From: an uncultured Clostridia bacterium
GTDB lineage: Bacteria > Bacillota > Clostridia > Oscillospirales > Oscillospiraceae
Direction: 5' to 3'
DNA: 62,543 nucleotides
Assembly (NCBI GenBank): GCA_947307255.1
Contig: CAMZIO010000007.1
Coordinates: forward strand, 1 to 62,543
Shown: one piece after another, positions 1 through 8,747 of the stretch
Layout of the letters: each line of letters starts with the position of its first letter
Position numbering within the stretch: position 1 is the first letter of the stretch
Notes under the pieces: generated by a model
What the model saw: only the letters and a program-made list of their open reading frames with translations
Database searches by the model: none
What the model was told of the DNA's origin: nothing
Program-made: the position numbers and the translations under genes

Positions 1-186
1 CGCAAGCGCGTGCACAACCTCAAGTACTACACCTGGGTCGAGCAGCAGGGCATGGACGTCGAGGACCTCAACGCCCAGTGGTACGACACCGAACACACCT
101 GGGATGCCGTCCACGCGCAGGCGAAGGAACTCGACGAGCTGATCGAGGCGTTCAACGAGGAAGTAGGCCTTTTAAAGGCGCTGTAA
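1..186 (+). CDS. PLP-dependent enzyme (cysteine synthase-like), C-terminal fragment
   Basis: The window opens inside this gene. Only the last 61 residues are present, reading from base 1 to a TAA at 184-186. The segment HNLKYYTWVEQQG followed by an acidic helix resembles the C-terminal tail of clostridial PLP-dependent proteins of the tryptophan synthase beta/cysteine synthase fold. The catalytic domain lies outside the window, so the substrate cannot be told. A strong hairpin terminator follows at once, so this gene ends its own transcript before the methyltransferase gene. Confidence 0.6.
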   Translation, partial: RKRVHNLKYYTWVEQQGMDVEDLNAQWYDTEHTWDAVHAQAKELDELIEAFNEEVGLLKAL

Positions 187-194
187 TGGGTTGA

Positions 195-221
195 AAAGGC
201 GGGGCCTGCGCCCCGCCTTTC
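195..221 (+). terminator. Rho-independent terminator after the PLP enzyme
   Basis: An 8-bp GC stem (GGCGGGGC at 198-205, GCCCCGCC at 210-217) with a 4-nt loop is followed by TTT. It sits nine bases after the stop codon of the fragment gene. The next ribosome site lies just beyond it. Confidence 0.8.
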
Positions 222-235
222 TTGGGAGAACGACA

Positions 236-907
236 ATGGATCGAAAGCTTTTTGCCCAGGCGATGGGGAAGTTCTTTGCCGGTGTGGTCGTGATGGTGAT
301 TCTGCTGTTCGTCCCGGCGGGAACGCTGCGGTGGCGAAACGGCTGGCTGCTGATGGGGCTGCTGTTTGTCCCCATGTTCCTCGCCGGTCTTGTAATGATG
401 GCGAAGAACCCGGAGCTGCTGCAAAAGCGGCTGCACGCAAAGGAGGAACAGGGCGAACAGAAGGTGGTCATCGCGCTGAGCGCGGCGATGTTTCTGACGG
501 GCTTCATTCTTGCGGGACTCAGCTACCGCTTCGGCTGGCTCGCCCTGCCGCGTTGGCTTGTCCGTGCCGCGTCGGCGGTGTTCCTGCTTTCCTATCTGCT
601 CTATGCGGAGGTGCTGCGGGAGAACGCCTATCTCTCGCGCACGATCGAGGTGCAGCAGGGGCAGAAGGTGATCGACACGGGACTTTACGGCGTCGTGCGA
701 CACCCGATGTACGCCGCGACGATCTTCCTGTTTCTGTCGATGCCGCTGATCCTCGGCTCGCTGCCGTCGTTTGTGGTTTTCCTGGCCTATCCGGCCATCA
801 TCGCCCGGCGCATCCGCAACGAGGAGCAGGTGCTTGAGCAGGGGCTGGAGGGATACGCGGCATACGAACGGCGCGTGAAATACAGGCTGTTTCCGCTGAT
901 CTGGTAA
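236..907 (+). CDS. Isoprenylcysteine carboxyl methyltransferase-family membrane protein
   Basis: A 223-residue integral membrane protein with about five hydrophobic segments. Near residue 155 it has the motif GLYGVVRHPMYA, typical of the ICMT/PEMT methyltransferase superfamily, in which the RHP-x-Y segment helps bind S-adenosylmethionine. The C-terminal part (RRIRNEEQVLEQGLEGYAAY) also fits that family, where E and Y residues follow the last membrane helix. I chose the ATG at 236 because GGGAGA lies just upstream. An upstream ATG at 191 would read through the terminator hairpin. The bacterial substrate is unknown; prenylcysteine is unlikely. It ends 9 bp before threonine synthase, so the two may be co-transcribed. 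Confidence 0.8.
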   Translation: MDRKLFAQAMGKFFAGVVVMVILLFVPAGTLRWRNGWLLMGLLFVPMFLAGLVMMAKNPELLQKRLHAKEEQGEQKVVIALSAAMFLTGFILAGLSYRFGWLALPRWLVRAASAVFLLSYLLYAEVLRENAYLSRTIEVQQGQKVIDTGLYGVVRHPMYAATIFLFLSMPLILGSLPSFVVFLAYPAIIARRIRNEEQVLEQGLEGYAAYERRVKYRLFPLIW

Positions 908-916
908 GGAGAGAGT

Positions 917-2152
917 ATGAAAAACGTCAGATATGCAAAATGCGTCAACTGCGGCAGGATTTACGAGGCCGTGCCGAGCCTTACGACCTGCGGGTGCGGC
1001 GGTATCCTCGATATCGTCTACGATTACGGCTATATCCGGCAAAAGCTCACCAAAGAGAAGCTCAAGACGCGCCCGCATACCATGTGGCGCTACCGCGAGC
1101 TGCTGCCCGTCGAGGAGGATACGCCGGCGCCTCCGCTGCGCGTGGGCGGCAGCCCGCTGTACGAGGCACAGCGGCTGGGCAAGATGCTCGGAGTCAGGAA
1201 GCTGTGGATCAAGGACGACGGGCAGAATCCGACGGCTTCGCTCAAGGACCGCGCCTCCGCCATGGCGGTGGCCAAGGCGCGCGAGGCCGGGGCGCAGATC
1301 ATCGCCTGCTCGTCCACGGGCAACGCGGCCAGCTCACTCGCCGGCAACGCGGCTGCGGCGGGGCTTAAAACCTTCATCTTCGTGCCCGAACGCGCCCCCA
1401 AGGGCAAGGTTGCGCAGCTGATGACCTTCGGGGCCAACGTGATTTCCGTGCAGGGTAACTACGAGGAGACCTTCGAGCTTTCCAAGGTGGCGATTGAACG
1501 GTGGGGCTGGTACAACCGCAACGCGGCGATCAATCCCTATCTCTCCGAGGGGAAGAAGACCGTCTCGCTGGAGATTGCCGAGCAGCTTTCCTGGCAGATG
1601 CCGGACTATCTTGCCATCTCCGTGGGCGACGGCTGCACCGTCGCGGGTGTGTGGAAGGGGCTCAAAGACCTCTATGAGATCGGCTTTATTGACAAGCTGC
1701 CGCGGCTGATCTCCGCCCAGGCGGAGGGCTGCCACCCGATCAACCGCGCCATCGCCACGGGGGAGGCCTGGTATCCCATGGAGGAAAATACTCTGGCGGA
1801 CTCCATCGCCGTGGGCGTTCCGCGCAATGCGGACAAGGCGCTGCGGGCCATCCGCGAGTCGAACGGCCTCGTCGTGAACGTAACGGACGAGGAGATCATG
1901 GCGGCGCAAAGACTGCTGGGGACGACCTGCGGCGTCTTTGGCGAGCCGGCCGGCGTAACCGGTACGGCGGGGTTGAAGAAGCTGTGCGAGCAGGGTGTGA
2001 TCGGGGAGGAGGACACCGTCGTATCCGTCGTTACGGGCAACGGCCTCAAGGACGTGGCCAACGCCATACGGTTTTGCGGCGAGCCGATGCGCCTGCCGAA
2101 TGATCTCGATCTTCTGATTGACGAGTTCCAAAAACGCGGTATCCAGCCGTAA
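917..2152 (+). CDS. thrC: Threonine synthase
   Basis: A 411-residue PLP enzyme of fold type II that converts O-phosphohomoserine to threonine. It begins with a zinc-ribbon-like segment (CVNCGRIY, then CGCGG near residues 11-28) seen in many clostridial threonine synthases. The PLP lysine lies in NPTASLKDRAS (about residue 110), the phosphate-contacting STGNAASS follows near 130, and GDG lies near 237. Length and motifs fit ThrC better than cysteate or diaminopropionate enzymes, although these relatives cannot be fully excluded. It follows the methyltransferase gene by 9 bp with the ribosome site AAGGAGAG. Confidence 0.9.
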   Translation: MKNVRYAKCVNCGRIYEAVPSLTTCGCGGILDIVYDYGYIRQKLTKEKLKTRPHTMWRYRELLPVEEDTPAPPLRVGGSPLYEAQRLGKMLGVRKLWIKDDGQNPTASLKDRASAMAVAKAREAGAQIIACSSTGNAASSLAGNAAAAGLKTFIFVPERAPKGKVAQLMTFGANVISVQGNYEETFELSKVAIERWGWYNRNAAINPYLSEGKKTVSLEIAEQLSWQMPDYLAISVGDGCTVAGVWKGLKDLYEIGFIDKLPRLISAQAEGCHPINRAIATGEAWYPMEENTLADSIAVGVPRNADKALRAIRESNGLVVNVTDEEIMAAQRLLGTTCGVFGEPAGVTGTAGLKKLCEQGVIGEEDTVVSVVTGNGLKDVANAIRFCGEPMRLPNDLDLLIDEFQKRGIQP

Positions 2153-2165
2153 CGGAAAAAACGAA

Positions 2166-2202
2166 CAGCGGAGATTCGTTGAGTCGAATCTCCGCTGTTT
2201 TC
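2166..2202. terminator. Bidirectional terminator between thrC and the leftward genes
   Basis: A 13-bp perfect stem (2166-2178 with 2185-2197) is followed by TTTT on the plus strand and, about three bases on, by a six-T run on the minus strand. It can end thrC rightward and the membrane-protein/dihydropyrimidinase unit leftward. Confidence 0.85.
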
Positions 2203-2321
2203 AACTTCTGAAAAGGAATAATACTTGTCGGATTTTTTGCGCCGCACCATTCGCCAGCTGCGAACCCGCGCGTTCAAATGCCGGAAATCCCTGCGCGGGC
2301 GTCCTCCTTGCAGTATCCGTT

Positions 2322-2825
2322 TTACGCCTCGGGCTCGGCAGGAGGCGTGATCGTCTCCTCGGCTGCGGATCTGGCGGTCTCTTCGGCAGCTCTGGCGGCT
2401 TCCTCGGCAGCGCGGGCAGCCTCCGCCTCGGCGCGGGCGGCCTCGCGCCCCTCCTGACGGGCAGCCTCGATGGCGTCGTCCTTCTGCTTTTCAGCCTTTT
2501 TGATCTGCTTTTCCATCGCGTGCTGATTGAGCTTTTTCTCCGCCGCATGAATCAGATGGAACAGGTAGATCAGCGAGACTACGCCGACGCCGACCCAGCT
2601 CCACATGGACAGCGGGAAGAGCGTTTTAAGCGTCCAGTACTTGCCCTGGATGCCCATAAAGCAGCACACCACGCCGGCCGCCAGCGAAAGGCCGAACAGC
2701 AGCACGGAAAAGACGGATTTCACCGCCGAACGCTTGCGCTGGTGAAGGTAACCGATGAGAAACAGCAGACTCATCAACAGGAACGCGGGATACTGGGACA
2801 GCAGGATCAATTTGGTGCTAAGCAT
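2322..2825 (-). CDS. Small membrane protein with Ala/Glu-rich coiled-coil tail
   Basis: A 167-residue protein I do not recognise. It has three hydrophobic segments (about residues 7-24, 36-58, 70-95), then a charged helix and an Ala/Glu-rich heptad-like tail with repeats such as AARAAEEAARAAEE, ending in a Pro-rich tip. The topology suggests a membrane-anchored cytoplasmic coiled coil. It starts 12 bp after the dihydropyrimidinase stop codon with the ribosome site AAGGAGG, so the two genes are probably one transcript. Nothing in it points to transport or catalysis. Confidence 0.75.
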   Translation of the reverse strand: MLSTKLILLSQYPAFLLMSLLFLIGYLHQRKRSAVKSVFSVLLFGLSLAAGVVCCFMGIQGKYWTLKTLFPLSMWSWVGVGVVSLIYLFHLIHAAEKKLNQHAMEKQIKKAEKQKDDAIEAARQEGREAARAEAEAARAAEEAARAAEETARSAAEETITPPAEPEA

Positions 2826-2836
2826 GGTGTGCCTCC

Positions 2837-4213
2837 TTATAAACTACACAGATTGCGCTTGAGATAGATCCCGTTGGGGGCGCCGATCACCGTGCCGCCG
2901 TTCACGGCAAGCGTGCCGCGCAGAAAAACCTGTGAAACGGCGCCCTCGGTGCGAAAGCCCTCGTAAGGGGTATAGCCGGCTTTGGACGACAGATCCTGTG
3001 CACGCAGGATGTGGCTGGCGTGAGGATCGTAGACCACGATATCCGCGTCGCTTCCCGGAGCGATGATCCCCTTGCGCGGATAAAGCCCATAGAGCTTGGC
3101 GGGGTTTTCGGAAAGCGCGCGGCACATACCGCGCAGGCCCAGACGCTTTTGGGCCACGCCCGCGGTGTAGATCAGCTCACCGCGCGTTTCCACGCCGGGC
3201 AGACCGCCGGGGATCTTCGTGAAATCCTCGCGGCCCATTTCTTTTTGTGCCAGGGTAAACGCACAGTGATCCGTCGAGATCGTCTGCACCCGGTCATGGC
3301 GCAGGGCTCGCCAGAGCGCCTCTGCGTCCGCCTTCGAGCGGATGGGCGGGGCGCAGACGTAACGCGCGGCCATGGAATAATCCCCGGCATAGTAGACCGA
3401 GTCGTCCAGCAGCAGGTACTGCGGACAGGTTTCGGAATAGACGGTCTGTCCGCGTTTGCGCGCAGCTTCGATCTCCCGCAGGGCCGCGCGGTTGGTGGTG
3501 TGTACGATGATCACCGGACAATCCGCCGCCTGCGCGATGCGCAGCAGCCGCGCCACAGCCTCCGCCTCCAGATAGTCCGGACGAGAGAGGGGGTGGGCGT
3601 ACACGTCGGCGCCGTGTCCCCCGGCTTTGAGCTCCTCGATGCGCGCGTCGATCACGCCGGCATTTTCACAGTGAAAGCCGCAGATGCCGCCGCGTTTGCG
3701 CAGCGCCGTGAGCGCTCGGTAAATATCCCCGTCCGGCAGCATCATCGCCGGGTACGTCAGATACATCTTGAACGAAGTGATGCCCTCGTCGATCATCTCG
3801 TCCAGCTCGCGCTCGATCTGCTCGTTCCAATCGTCGATCGTCATGTGGAAGCCGTAGTCGCAGTAGCACTTGCCGTCTGCCTTCCCATGCCAGAGCGCCA
3901 GAGCGTGTCGCAGCGTTTCGCCCTTGTCGGGGCAGGCGAAGTCGATCACCGTGGTGGTGCCGCCGCGCAGCGCGCTGTACGTGCCGCTTGCAAAATCGTC
4001 CGCTGTGGTCGTGTTGCAGACGTCCAGAGCAAAGTGCGTGTGCGCGTCAATAAAACCGGGAAAGAGGTAGCAGTCCTTCACGTCGATGACGCGCGCGCCC
4101 GCCGTTTCGTCAAGATGCCCGACCTGGGTGATCTGCTCGCCGTCGATGAGCACATCGGCCCGGCGGCAGGAGCGACCGCTGACCACGTAACCACCCCGAA
4201 GAATGGTTTTCAT
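2837..4213 (-). CDS. hydA: Dihydropyrimidinase (D-hydantoinase)
   Basis: A 458-residue amidohydrolase that opens cyclic diamides such as dihydrouracil or hydantoins. Metal ligands are visible in order: DAHTHF (about residue 57), the carboxylated lysine in TSFKMYLTY (about 148), the histidine in GFHCEN, the histidine in IVHTTN and the aspartate in STDHC (about 312). The conserved ENPAKLYGLYPRKG segment with GSDADIVV marks the closing beta sandwich. The N-terminal GGYVVSG and GFIDAHTH are typical of the family, and the length is normal. The start has the ribosome site AAGGAGG. Allantoinase is less likely given the lysine context. No other pyrimidine-degradation gene lies nearby. Confidence 0.9.
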   Translation of the reverse strand: MKTILRGGYVVSGRSCRRADVLIDGEQITQVGHLDETAGARVIDVKDCYLFPGFIDAHTHFALDVCNTTTADDFASGTYSALRGGTTTVIDFACPDKGETLRHALALWHGKADGKCYCDYGFHMTIDDWNEQIERELDEMIDEGITSFKMYLTYPAMMLPDGDIYRALTALRKRGGICGFHCENAGVIDARIEELKAGGHGADVYAHPLSRPDYLEAEAVARLLRIAQAADCPVIIVHTTNRAALREIEAARKRGQTVYSETCPQYLLLDDSVYYAGDYSMAARYVCAPPIRSKADAEALWRALRHDRVQTISTDHCAFTLAQKEMGREDFTKIPGGLPGVETRGELIYTAGVAQKRLGLRGMCRALSENPAKLYGLYPRKGIIAPGSDADIVVYDPHASHILRAQDLSSKAGYTPYEGFRTEGAVSQVFLRGTLAVNGGTVIGAPNGIYLKRNLCSL

Positions 4214-4321
4214 CGCGATTCCTCCTTGGCTGATTCGATTCTGTCAAACAGTATAGCACATACTTTCACCGATTTCCATAGCGTTTGATAAAAGATGCAC
4301 AAAAAAAGAAAAAACTGGTAA

Positions 4322-4350
4322 TTGCCTTTTGTCGAATGATCTGGTATAGT
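4322..4350 (+). promoter_or_regulatory. Sigma-A-type promoter for the lysozyme gene
   Basis: TTGCCT (4322-4327), a 17-bp spacer and TATAGT (4345-4350), with TG one base before the -10 (extended -10). The start codon lies 45 bp downstream behind AAGGAG. Confidence 0.6.
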
Positions 4351-4394
4351 ATTCCGGTAGACATAAAACAATTCCGGAACCAAAGGAGACTCTT

Positions 4395-6488
4395 ATGAAA
4401 AACCGCGCCATGCTGACCGCCGCCACGCTTTTGTTCCTTGCCCTGCAGCTGTTTGCACCGTTTCCGGCGCACGCTGCAGCGGATTGGGAGACGGGGGAGG
4501 CGGGAATTTCCCTGATCGAACGATACGAGGGGTATTCCGAGCAGATGTACCAGCTCAACGGCAAATGGTACGTCGGATACGGAACCTCCTGCGCCGCGGA
4601 CGCCTATCCGAACGGCATTACCCGCGCGGAGGCGGAGACGCTGCTGCGCGAGGCGCTGAGCAGGTGCGAGCAGGCGATCAACGCCTTTTGCGCGCGCAAC
4701 GGCGTCGTCCTCAGTCAGACGCAGTTTGACGCGCTGGTAAGCTTTACCTATACGCTCGGCGACGGCTGGCTTTCCGGCAGCAGCGATCTTTTGCAGCTCG
4801 TGCGCGGGGATAAAATGGCGACGCGCCTGGAAACGGCGCGTGCGTTTGGCATTTGGTGCCATATCGGCGGTAAGGCGAACGCTTCGCTTGCACAGCGGCG
4901 GCTGGAGGAGGCGGCGCTGTACTTGGACGGAGACACCGCCGCGGCGAAGAGTGAATTTGCCTATCTGATCATTGAGAAGGAGGCCGGCGTTTCCTACGCC
5001 ACGGACTTTTCCGTATATTTGCGCGGCGGCGTTTACGACGCATTTCCGGAGATGACGCGCAGCGCCTTTTCACTCAAGGGCCTGCGCACGAAGGGGGGCA
5101 AGCTGATTCGGATCGGGGACACCGTATCCGATAACGTGATTACCTGCGCAGAATGGGAGGCGACGGCGCCCGTTACTCCGGTAACGCCCGTTACCCCTGT
5201 TGCGCCTGCCGCGCCGACCTATTCCGACGTCAGACCGGAGGACTGGTTTTACAGCTACGTTACCGATCTGAGCGCCGCAGGCGTGATCAACGGCCGCGGT
5301 AACGGCATCTTTGCGCCGCAGGATTCCGTTACCGTGGGGGAGACGCTCAAGCTGGTGCTGCTTGCTGTCGGCTATGACGAGCAAAAGCAGTCCGGCAGCC
5401 ACTGGGCTGACGGTTACGCTGCGTTTGCACGCAACAACGGCTACGTGGATGGCGTGCTTGTTTCCAATCTGAACGCCGCTATGCCGCGCATCGAGGTTGC
5501 ACGGCTGGCAGCGAAGGCAATGGGCCTTGCGCCCTCTGCGGCGGCGACGCCGTTTGCCGATGCAGACGACCCCTATCTGGTTGCGCTCTACGAATCGGGG
5601 ATCCTGACCGGATCGTTCCAAAACGGCGTGCGCGTGTATCTTCCGACCGACGGCATCACCCGTGCGGAGGTTTCCGCCGTGATCTGGCGGATCTATCGCG
5701 CTGCGGAGGCTGAAAACTCCGCAAATCCCACGAATTCCCCGGAGTCCCCGGAGCCCGCAAAGCCGACGATCCTATACAACAATACGGAACTGGAGGTTCT
5801 GGAGGGCGTGCCGGTCAACCGCTATGATCCGAGCGGCTTTTTTCGCTACGGCAGCGTCATGACGTATACGGAGCCGGGCGTAACCACCCGGCTGGGGATC
5901 GACGTTTCCCGCTATCAGGAGGAGATCGACTGGCAGGCGGTGCGGGCAAGCGGGATCGACTTTGCAATCCTGCGCGTCGGCGGACGCTACTGGAGCTCCG
6001 GCGCGATTTACGCGGACGCCAGATTTAAGGAATACCTTGCCGGCGCGACGCGCGCCGGGTTGGACGTGGGGGTGTATTTTTACTCCCAGGCCATCACCCC
6101 CGCAGAGGCGCGGGAGGAGGCCGACTACGTGCTCGAACAGATTCGCGGCGCGGAGATCAACGCACCGGTGGTGTTCGACTGGGAGCTGACCGGCAGCGCC
6201 GACGCGCGCACCAACGGGATTGCGACGGACGTCCTGTGCGCGTGTGCGCGCGCATTTTGCGATCGCGTGCAGCGCGCGGGCTATCATCCCATGATCTATA
6301 TCAACAAGTACGCGGGTTATATGAAGTACGATCTGCGAGAGATCGTGGACTACGACCTTTGGTTTGCGGAATATGACCTGGATGCGCCCACGTTCTACTA
6401 CGACTTCCAGATGTGGCAGTATACCTCCAAGGGATACGTGGACGGCGTCAAGGGCAAGGTGGACATGAATTTGTGGATGATCCGATAA
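4395..6488 (+). CDS. Secreted dual lysozyme: GH24 domain, three SLH repeats, GH25 domain
   Basis: A 697-residue secreted wall hydrolase. A signal peptide covers residues 1 to about 27 (AHA cleavage motif). A T4-lysozyme-like GH24 domain runs from about 35 to 190, with the general-acid glutamate in IERYEGYSEQ and the loop WYVGYGTS. A Thr-Pro-Val linker (about 262-273) follows. Three surface-layer-homology repeats lie at about 276-435 (PEDWFYSYV; FARNNGYVDG; LYESGILTG). A GH25 muramidase fills about 497-697, with GIDVSRYQ and the catalytic VVFDWE (about 595-597). SLH repeats usually bind pyruvylated wall polymer, so the enzyme is probably wall-anchored. In the GH24 part the usual catalytic Asp and Thr appear replaced (YQLNGKWYVGYG). 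Having two muramidase folds in one chain is unusual. Confidence 0.9.
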   Translation: MKNRAMLTAATLLFLALQLFAPFPAHAAADWETGEAGISLIERYEGYSEQMYQLNGKWYVGYGTSCAADAYPNGITRAEAETLLREALSRCEQAINAFCARNGVVLSQTQFDALVSFTYTLGDGWLSGSSDLLQLVRGDKMATRLETARAFGIWCHIGGKANASLAQRRLEEAALYLDGDTAAAKSEFAYLIIEKEAGVSYATDFSVYLRGGVYDAFPEMTRSAFSLKGLRTKGGKLIRIGDTVSDNVITCAEWEATAPVTPVTPVTPVAPAAPTYSDVRPEDWFYSYVTDLSAAGVINGRGNGIFAPQDSVTVGETLKLVLLAVGYDEQKQSGSHWADGYAAFARNNGYVDGVLVSNLNAAMPRIEVARLAAKAMGLAPSAAATPFADADDPYLVALYESGILTGSFQNGVRVYLPTDGITRAEVSAVIWRIYRAAEAENSANPTNSPESPEPAKPTILYNNTELEVLEGVPVNRYDPSGFFRYGSVMTYTEPGVTTRLGIDVSRYQEEIDWQAVRASGIDFAILRVGGRYWSSGAIYADARFKEYLAGATRAGLDVGVYFYSQAITPAEAREEADYVLEQIRGAEINAPVVFDWELTGSADARTNGIATDVLCACARAFCDRVQRAGYHPMIYINKYAGYMKYDLREIVDYDLWFAEYDLDAPTFYYDFQMWQYTSKGYVDGVKGKVDMNLWMIR

Positions 6489-6536
6489 AAAGCGGTGAAG
6501 GCAGGATTTTCCCGTGAGATTGCGGAGGAGAAAGCC

Positions 6537-7565
6537 ATGATAAAGAACGTAGCGATCGTGAGCCTTTCCAGAGGGACTATCGGAGAGGATTTTGTTAAGC
6601 ATGAGGTGGATTTAGGCGTAGAAAGGTTAAAAAGCATGGGCCTGAACGTACGATTTATGCCGCACGCTTTGATGGGAATAGAATATGTTGAAAAACACCC
6701 GGAAAAACGTGCGGATGATTTGCTGCAAGCGCTCAAGGATCCAAGCGTCGATATGATTCTCTGCGCCATCGGCGGGGACGACACCTATCGTTTGTTACCC
6801 TATCTTTTTGAACATAACGAGTTGTCTGATGCCGTTTCCAATAAGATATTTCTGGGCTTTTCCGATACGACGATCAACCATTTCATGCTTCATAAGGCTG
6901 GCATGAAAACGTTTTACGGCCAGTCGTTTTTGGCCGATATCTGTGAAATAGGCAAGGATATGCTTCCCTATACGAGGCGGTATTTCAAAGAGCTGATAAC
7001 GACAGGGACGATCCAAGAAGTGCTTCCAAGCGAAGTCTGGTATGAAGCGCGGACGGATTTCGGAGCAGGTCAGATGGGCACGCCTATGAAATCCCATGCA
7101 AATCAGGGGCTTGAATTGTTACAGGGAACGCCGGTCTTTTCCGGAGAGATTCTGGGCGGGTGCATCGATTCCATTTACGATATGTTTGACGGAGAACGCT
7201 ACGCCGATATGCCGATGCTTTGCCAAAAATACGGATTATTCCCGGCGGCGTCAGACTGGGCCGGAAGGATTCTTTTGTTAGAGTCCAGCGAAGAAAAAAT
7301 GGAACCGCAGAAATACGCAAAGGCGCTCACTGCCTTGAAAAAAACCGGGATTTTCCGTGTGATTTCCGGCGTGTTGGTGGGAAAACCGATGGATGAAATC
7401 TATCGGGAGGAGTACAAACAGGCTTTAAAGGTCGTCATCGGAGATCCGCAATTACCGATAGTCTGCAATCTCAATATCGGGCACGCGCAGCCGCGCTGCA
7501 TCATCCCCTTCGGCGTTGAGGCGACGGTTGACGTGAACCGGCAGGTGATTCGTTTTTCGAATTGA
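6537..7565 (+). CDS. S66 peptidase, LD-carboxypeptidase/MccF family
   Basis: A 342-residue cytoplasmic serine peptidase. The S66 fold is indicated by CAIGGDDTYRLLPY (about residues 78-91), the nucleophile-elbow serine in LGFSDTTINH (about 115), the GGCIDS segment (about 218) that carries the family acid region, and a final histidine in NIGHAQPRC. Relatives either trim tetrapeptides from recycled murein or cleave microcin C-type toxins (MccF). The Asp/Asn-rich sequence is closer to the MccF-like branch in my judgement. The ATG at 6537 follows GGAGGAG. Codon use is more AT-rich than its neighbours, which suggests later acquisition. It follows the lysozyme by 48 bp and may share its transcript. 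Confidence 0.85.
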   Translation: MIKNVAIVSLSRGTIGEDFVKHEVDLGVERLKSMGLNVRFMPHALMGIEYVEKHPEKRADDLLQALKDPSVDMILCAIGGDDTYRLLPYLFEHNELSDAVSNKIFLGFSDTTINHFMLHKAGMKTFYGQSFLADICEIGKDMLPYTRRYFKELITTGTIQEVLPSEVWYEARTDFGAGQMGTPMKSHANQGLELLQGTPVFSGEILGGCIDSIYDMFDGERYADMPMLCQKYGLFPAASDWAGRILLLESSEEKMEPQKYAKALTALKKTGIFRVISGVLVGKPMDEIYREEYKQALKVVIGDPQLPIVCNLNIGHAQPRCIIPFGVEATVDVNRQVIRFSN

Positions 7566-7630
7566 GCGGCGGCTTCCGCTTTGCGCAGAAGCGCTTTGCT
7601 GCCTTCCGGCATAGTCGAAAGGACAAAACG

Positions 7631-7678
7631 ATCCAGCGGGCGCGGCCAGGATGGCCACGCCCGCTGGATGATTTTTTT
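7631..7678 (+). terminator. Rho-independent terminator after the S66 peptidase
   Basis: A long stem (ATCCAGCGGGCG... paired with ...CGCCCGCTGGAT, one mismatch, 5-nt loop) is followed by seven T at 7672-7678. Confidence 0.85.
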
Positions 7679-7749
7679 CGGCGGCAACCGCCCGTCGAAA
7701 GCCCTTCTTACGGATGGCGTTCCGGCAGCAGCAGGTTTCCTCGCTTGGG

Positions 7750-8619
7750 TTATAGGCCCAGCTCTACGGCACGGCGGAAACGAACCTCGCCGGCGAGCGC
7801 ACGGTCGATCTGCTCGATCAGCGCCTCGCGGTCGCGGTTGAGCGTGCCCTTGAGGGGGAGATAGTTGGAAGCGTGGTTGGAGCGGAACACGCTGCCCTCG
7901 CTGTCGATATGTGCGAGCAGAATGCGGTTTTCTGCGGCCAGCTCCTGGGGGGAGAGCATCGTCAGCTCACCGCGCTCGATCCACTCGTGCAGCGGCGTGC
8001 CGGTGTAGACGCGAAGCGTCAGCATGGCAATATAATCCGGCTTGATGCGCGAGAGCGCCGCCGCCGTGTCGATTGCGTGCGTTTCGCTCAGCTCCTTGCC
8101 GCCCATGCCGTTGATCGCGGTAACGGAGGTGATCATCCCGGCGGCCTTGGCGCGCAGCGTATGCGCGACGATCTGCTCCACGGTTACGCCCTTATCGTAC
8201 TTTGCAAGCAGTGCCTCGTTGCCCGTCTCCAACCCGATATAGACCATAGCAAGGCCGCGCTCGCGCAGCAGCTTGAGCTCCGCATCCGTCTTACGCAGGA
8301 TTGCCTTGGTCGAGGCGTAGGCGCTCACACGCTCGCACTCCGGAAAGTACCGGCGGATGAAATCCAGCACTTCGAGCAGGTAATCCATCGGCAGAATCAG
8401 CGCGTCGCCGTCGGCAAGGAAGATGCGCTCGATTCGGCGGTACATACTGCGCGCCTCGGCCAGATCTGCGAGTACCTGCTCGAGCGGGTTGATGGAAAAC
8501 TTCTTATCCTTGTACATGATGCAAAAGGCGCATTTGTTGTGGCTGCAGCCGAGCGTGCACTGTACAATCAGACTGTACGCCTCACTGGGCGGGCGGTAAA
8601 CGCTTCCGGAATAATGCAT
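7750..8619 (-). CDS. Radical SAM protein (COG1032-like)
   Basis: A 289-residue radical S-adenosylmethionine enzyme. The cluster motif appears as GCSHNKCAFCIMYK near residues 24-37, a CX4CX2C arrangement used by one group of small clostridial radical SAM proteins. Further family marks are FLADGDAL (about 70), YIGLETGNE (about 130) and a TIM-barrel pattern of beta strands. The ATG at 8619 was chosen because AAGGAGAT precedes it; 23 extra residues upstream look non-coding. No B12-binding domain or SPASM extension is present. The substrate is unknown, and the gene stands alone between two terminators. Confidence 0.85.
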   Translation of the reverse strand: MHYSGSVYRPPSEAYSLIVQCTLGCSHNKCAFCIMYKDKKFSINPLEQVLADLAEARSMYRRIERIFLADGDALILPMDYLLEVLDFIRRYFPECERVSAYASTKAILRKTDAELKLLRERGLAMVYIGLETGNEALLAKYDKGVTVEQIVAHTLRAKAAGMITSVTAINGMGGKELSETHAIDTAAALSRIKPDYIAMLTLRVYTGTPLHEWIERGELTMLSPQELAAENRILLAHIDSEGSVFRSNHASNYLPLKGTLNRDREALIEQIDRALAGEVRFRRAVELGL

Positions 8620-8703
8620 AGTCGATCTCCTTGCTGCGGTGTGGATTGCTTCTTTTATTATCATATCATATCGTCCGCCGGAACACAAGGTGCATGTTTG
8701 CGC

Positions 8704-8741
8704 AAAAAACCGGGAGCGGAAAATCTTCCGCTCCCGGTTTT
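8704..8741 (-). terminator. Terminator of the polyamine transport operon
   Basis: A perfect stem of about 16 bp (AAAACCGGGAGCGGAA paired with TTCCGCTCCCGGTTTT) with a 4-nt loop lies 7 bp after the potD stop. On the minus strand it ends in six T. It could also stop rightward transcription. Confidence 0.85.
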
Positions 8742-8747
8742 ATGGCG

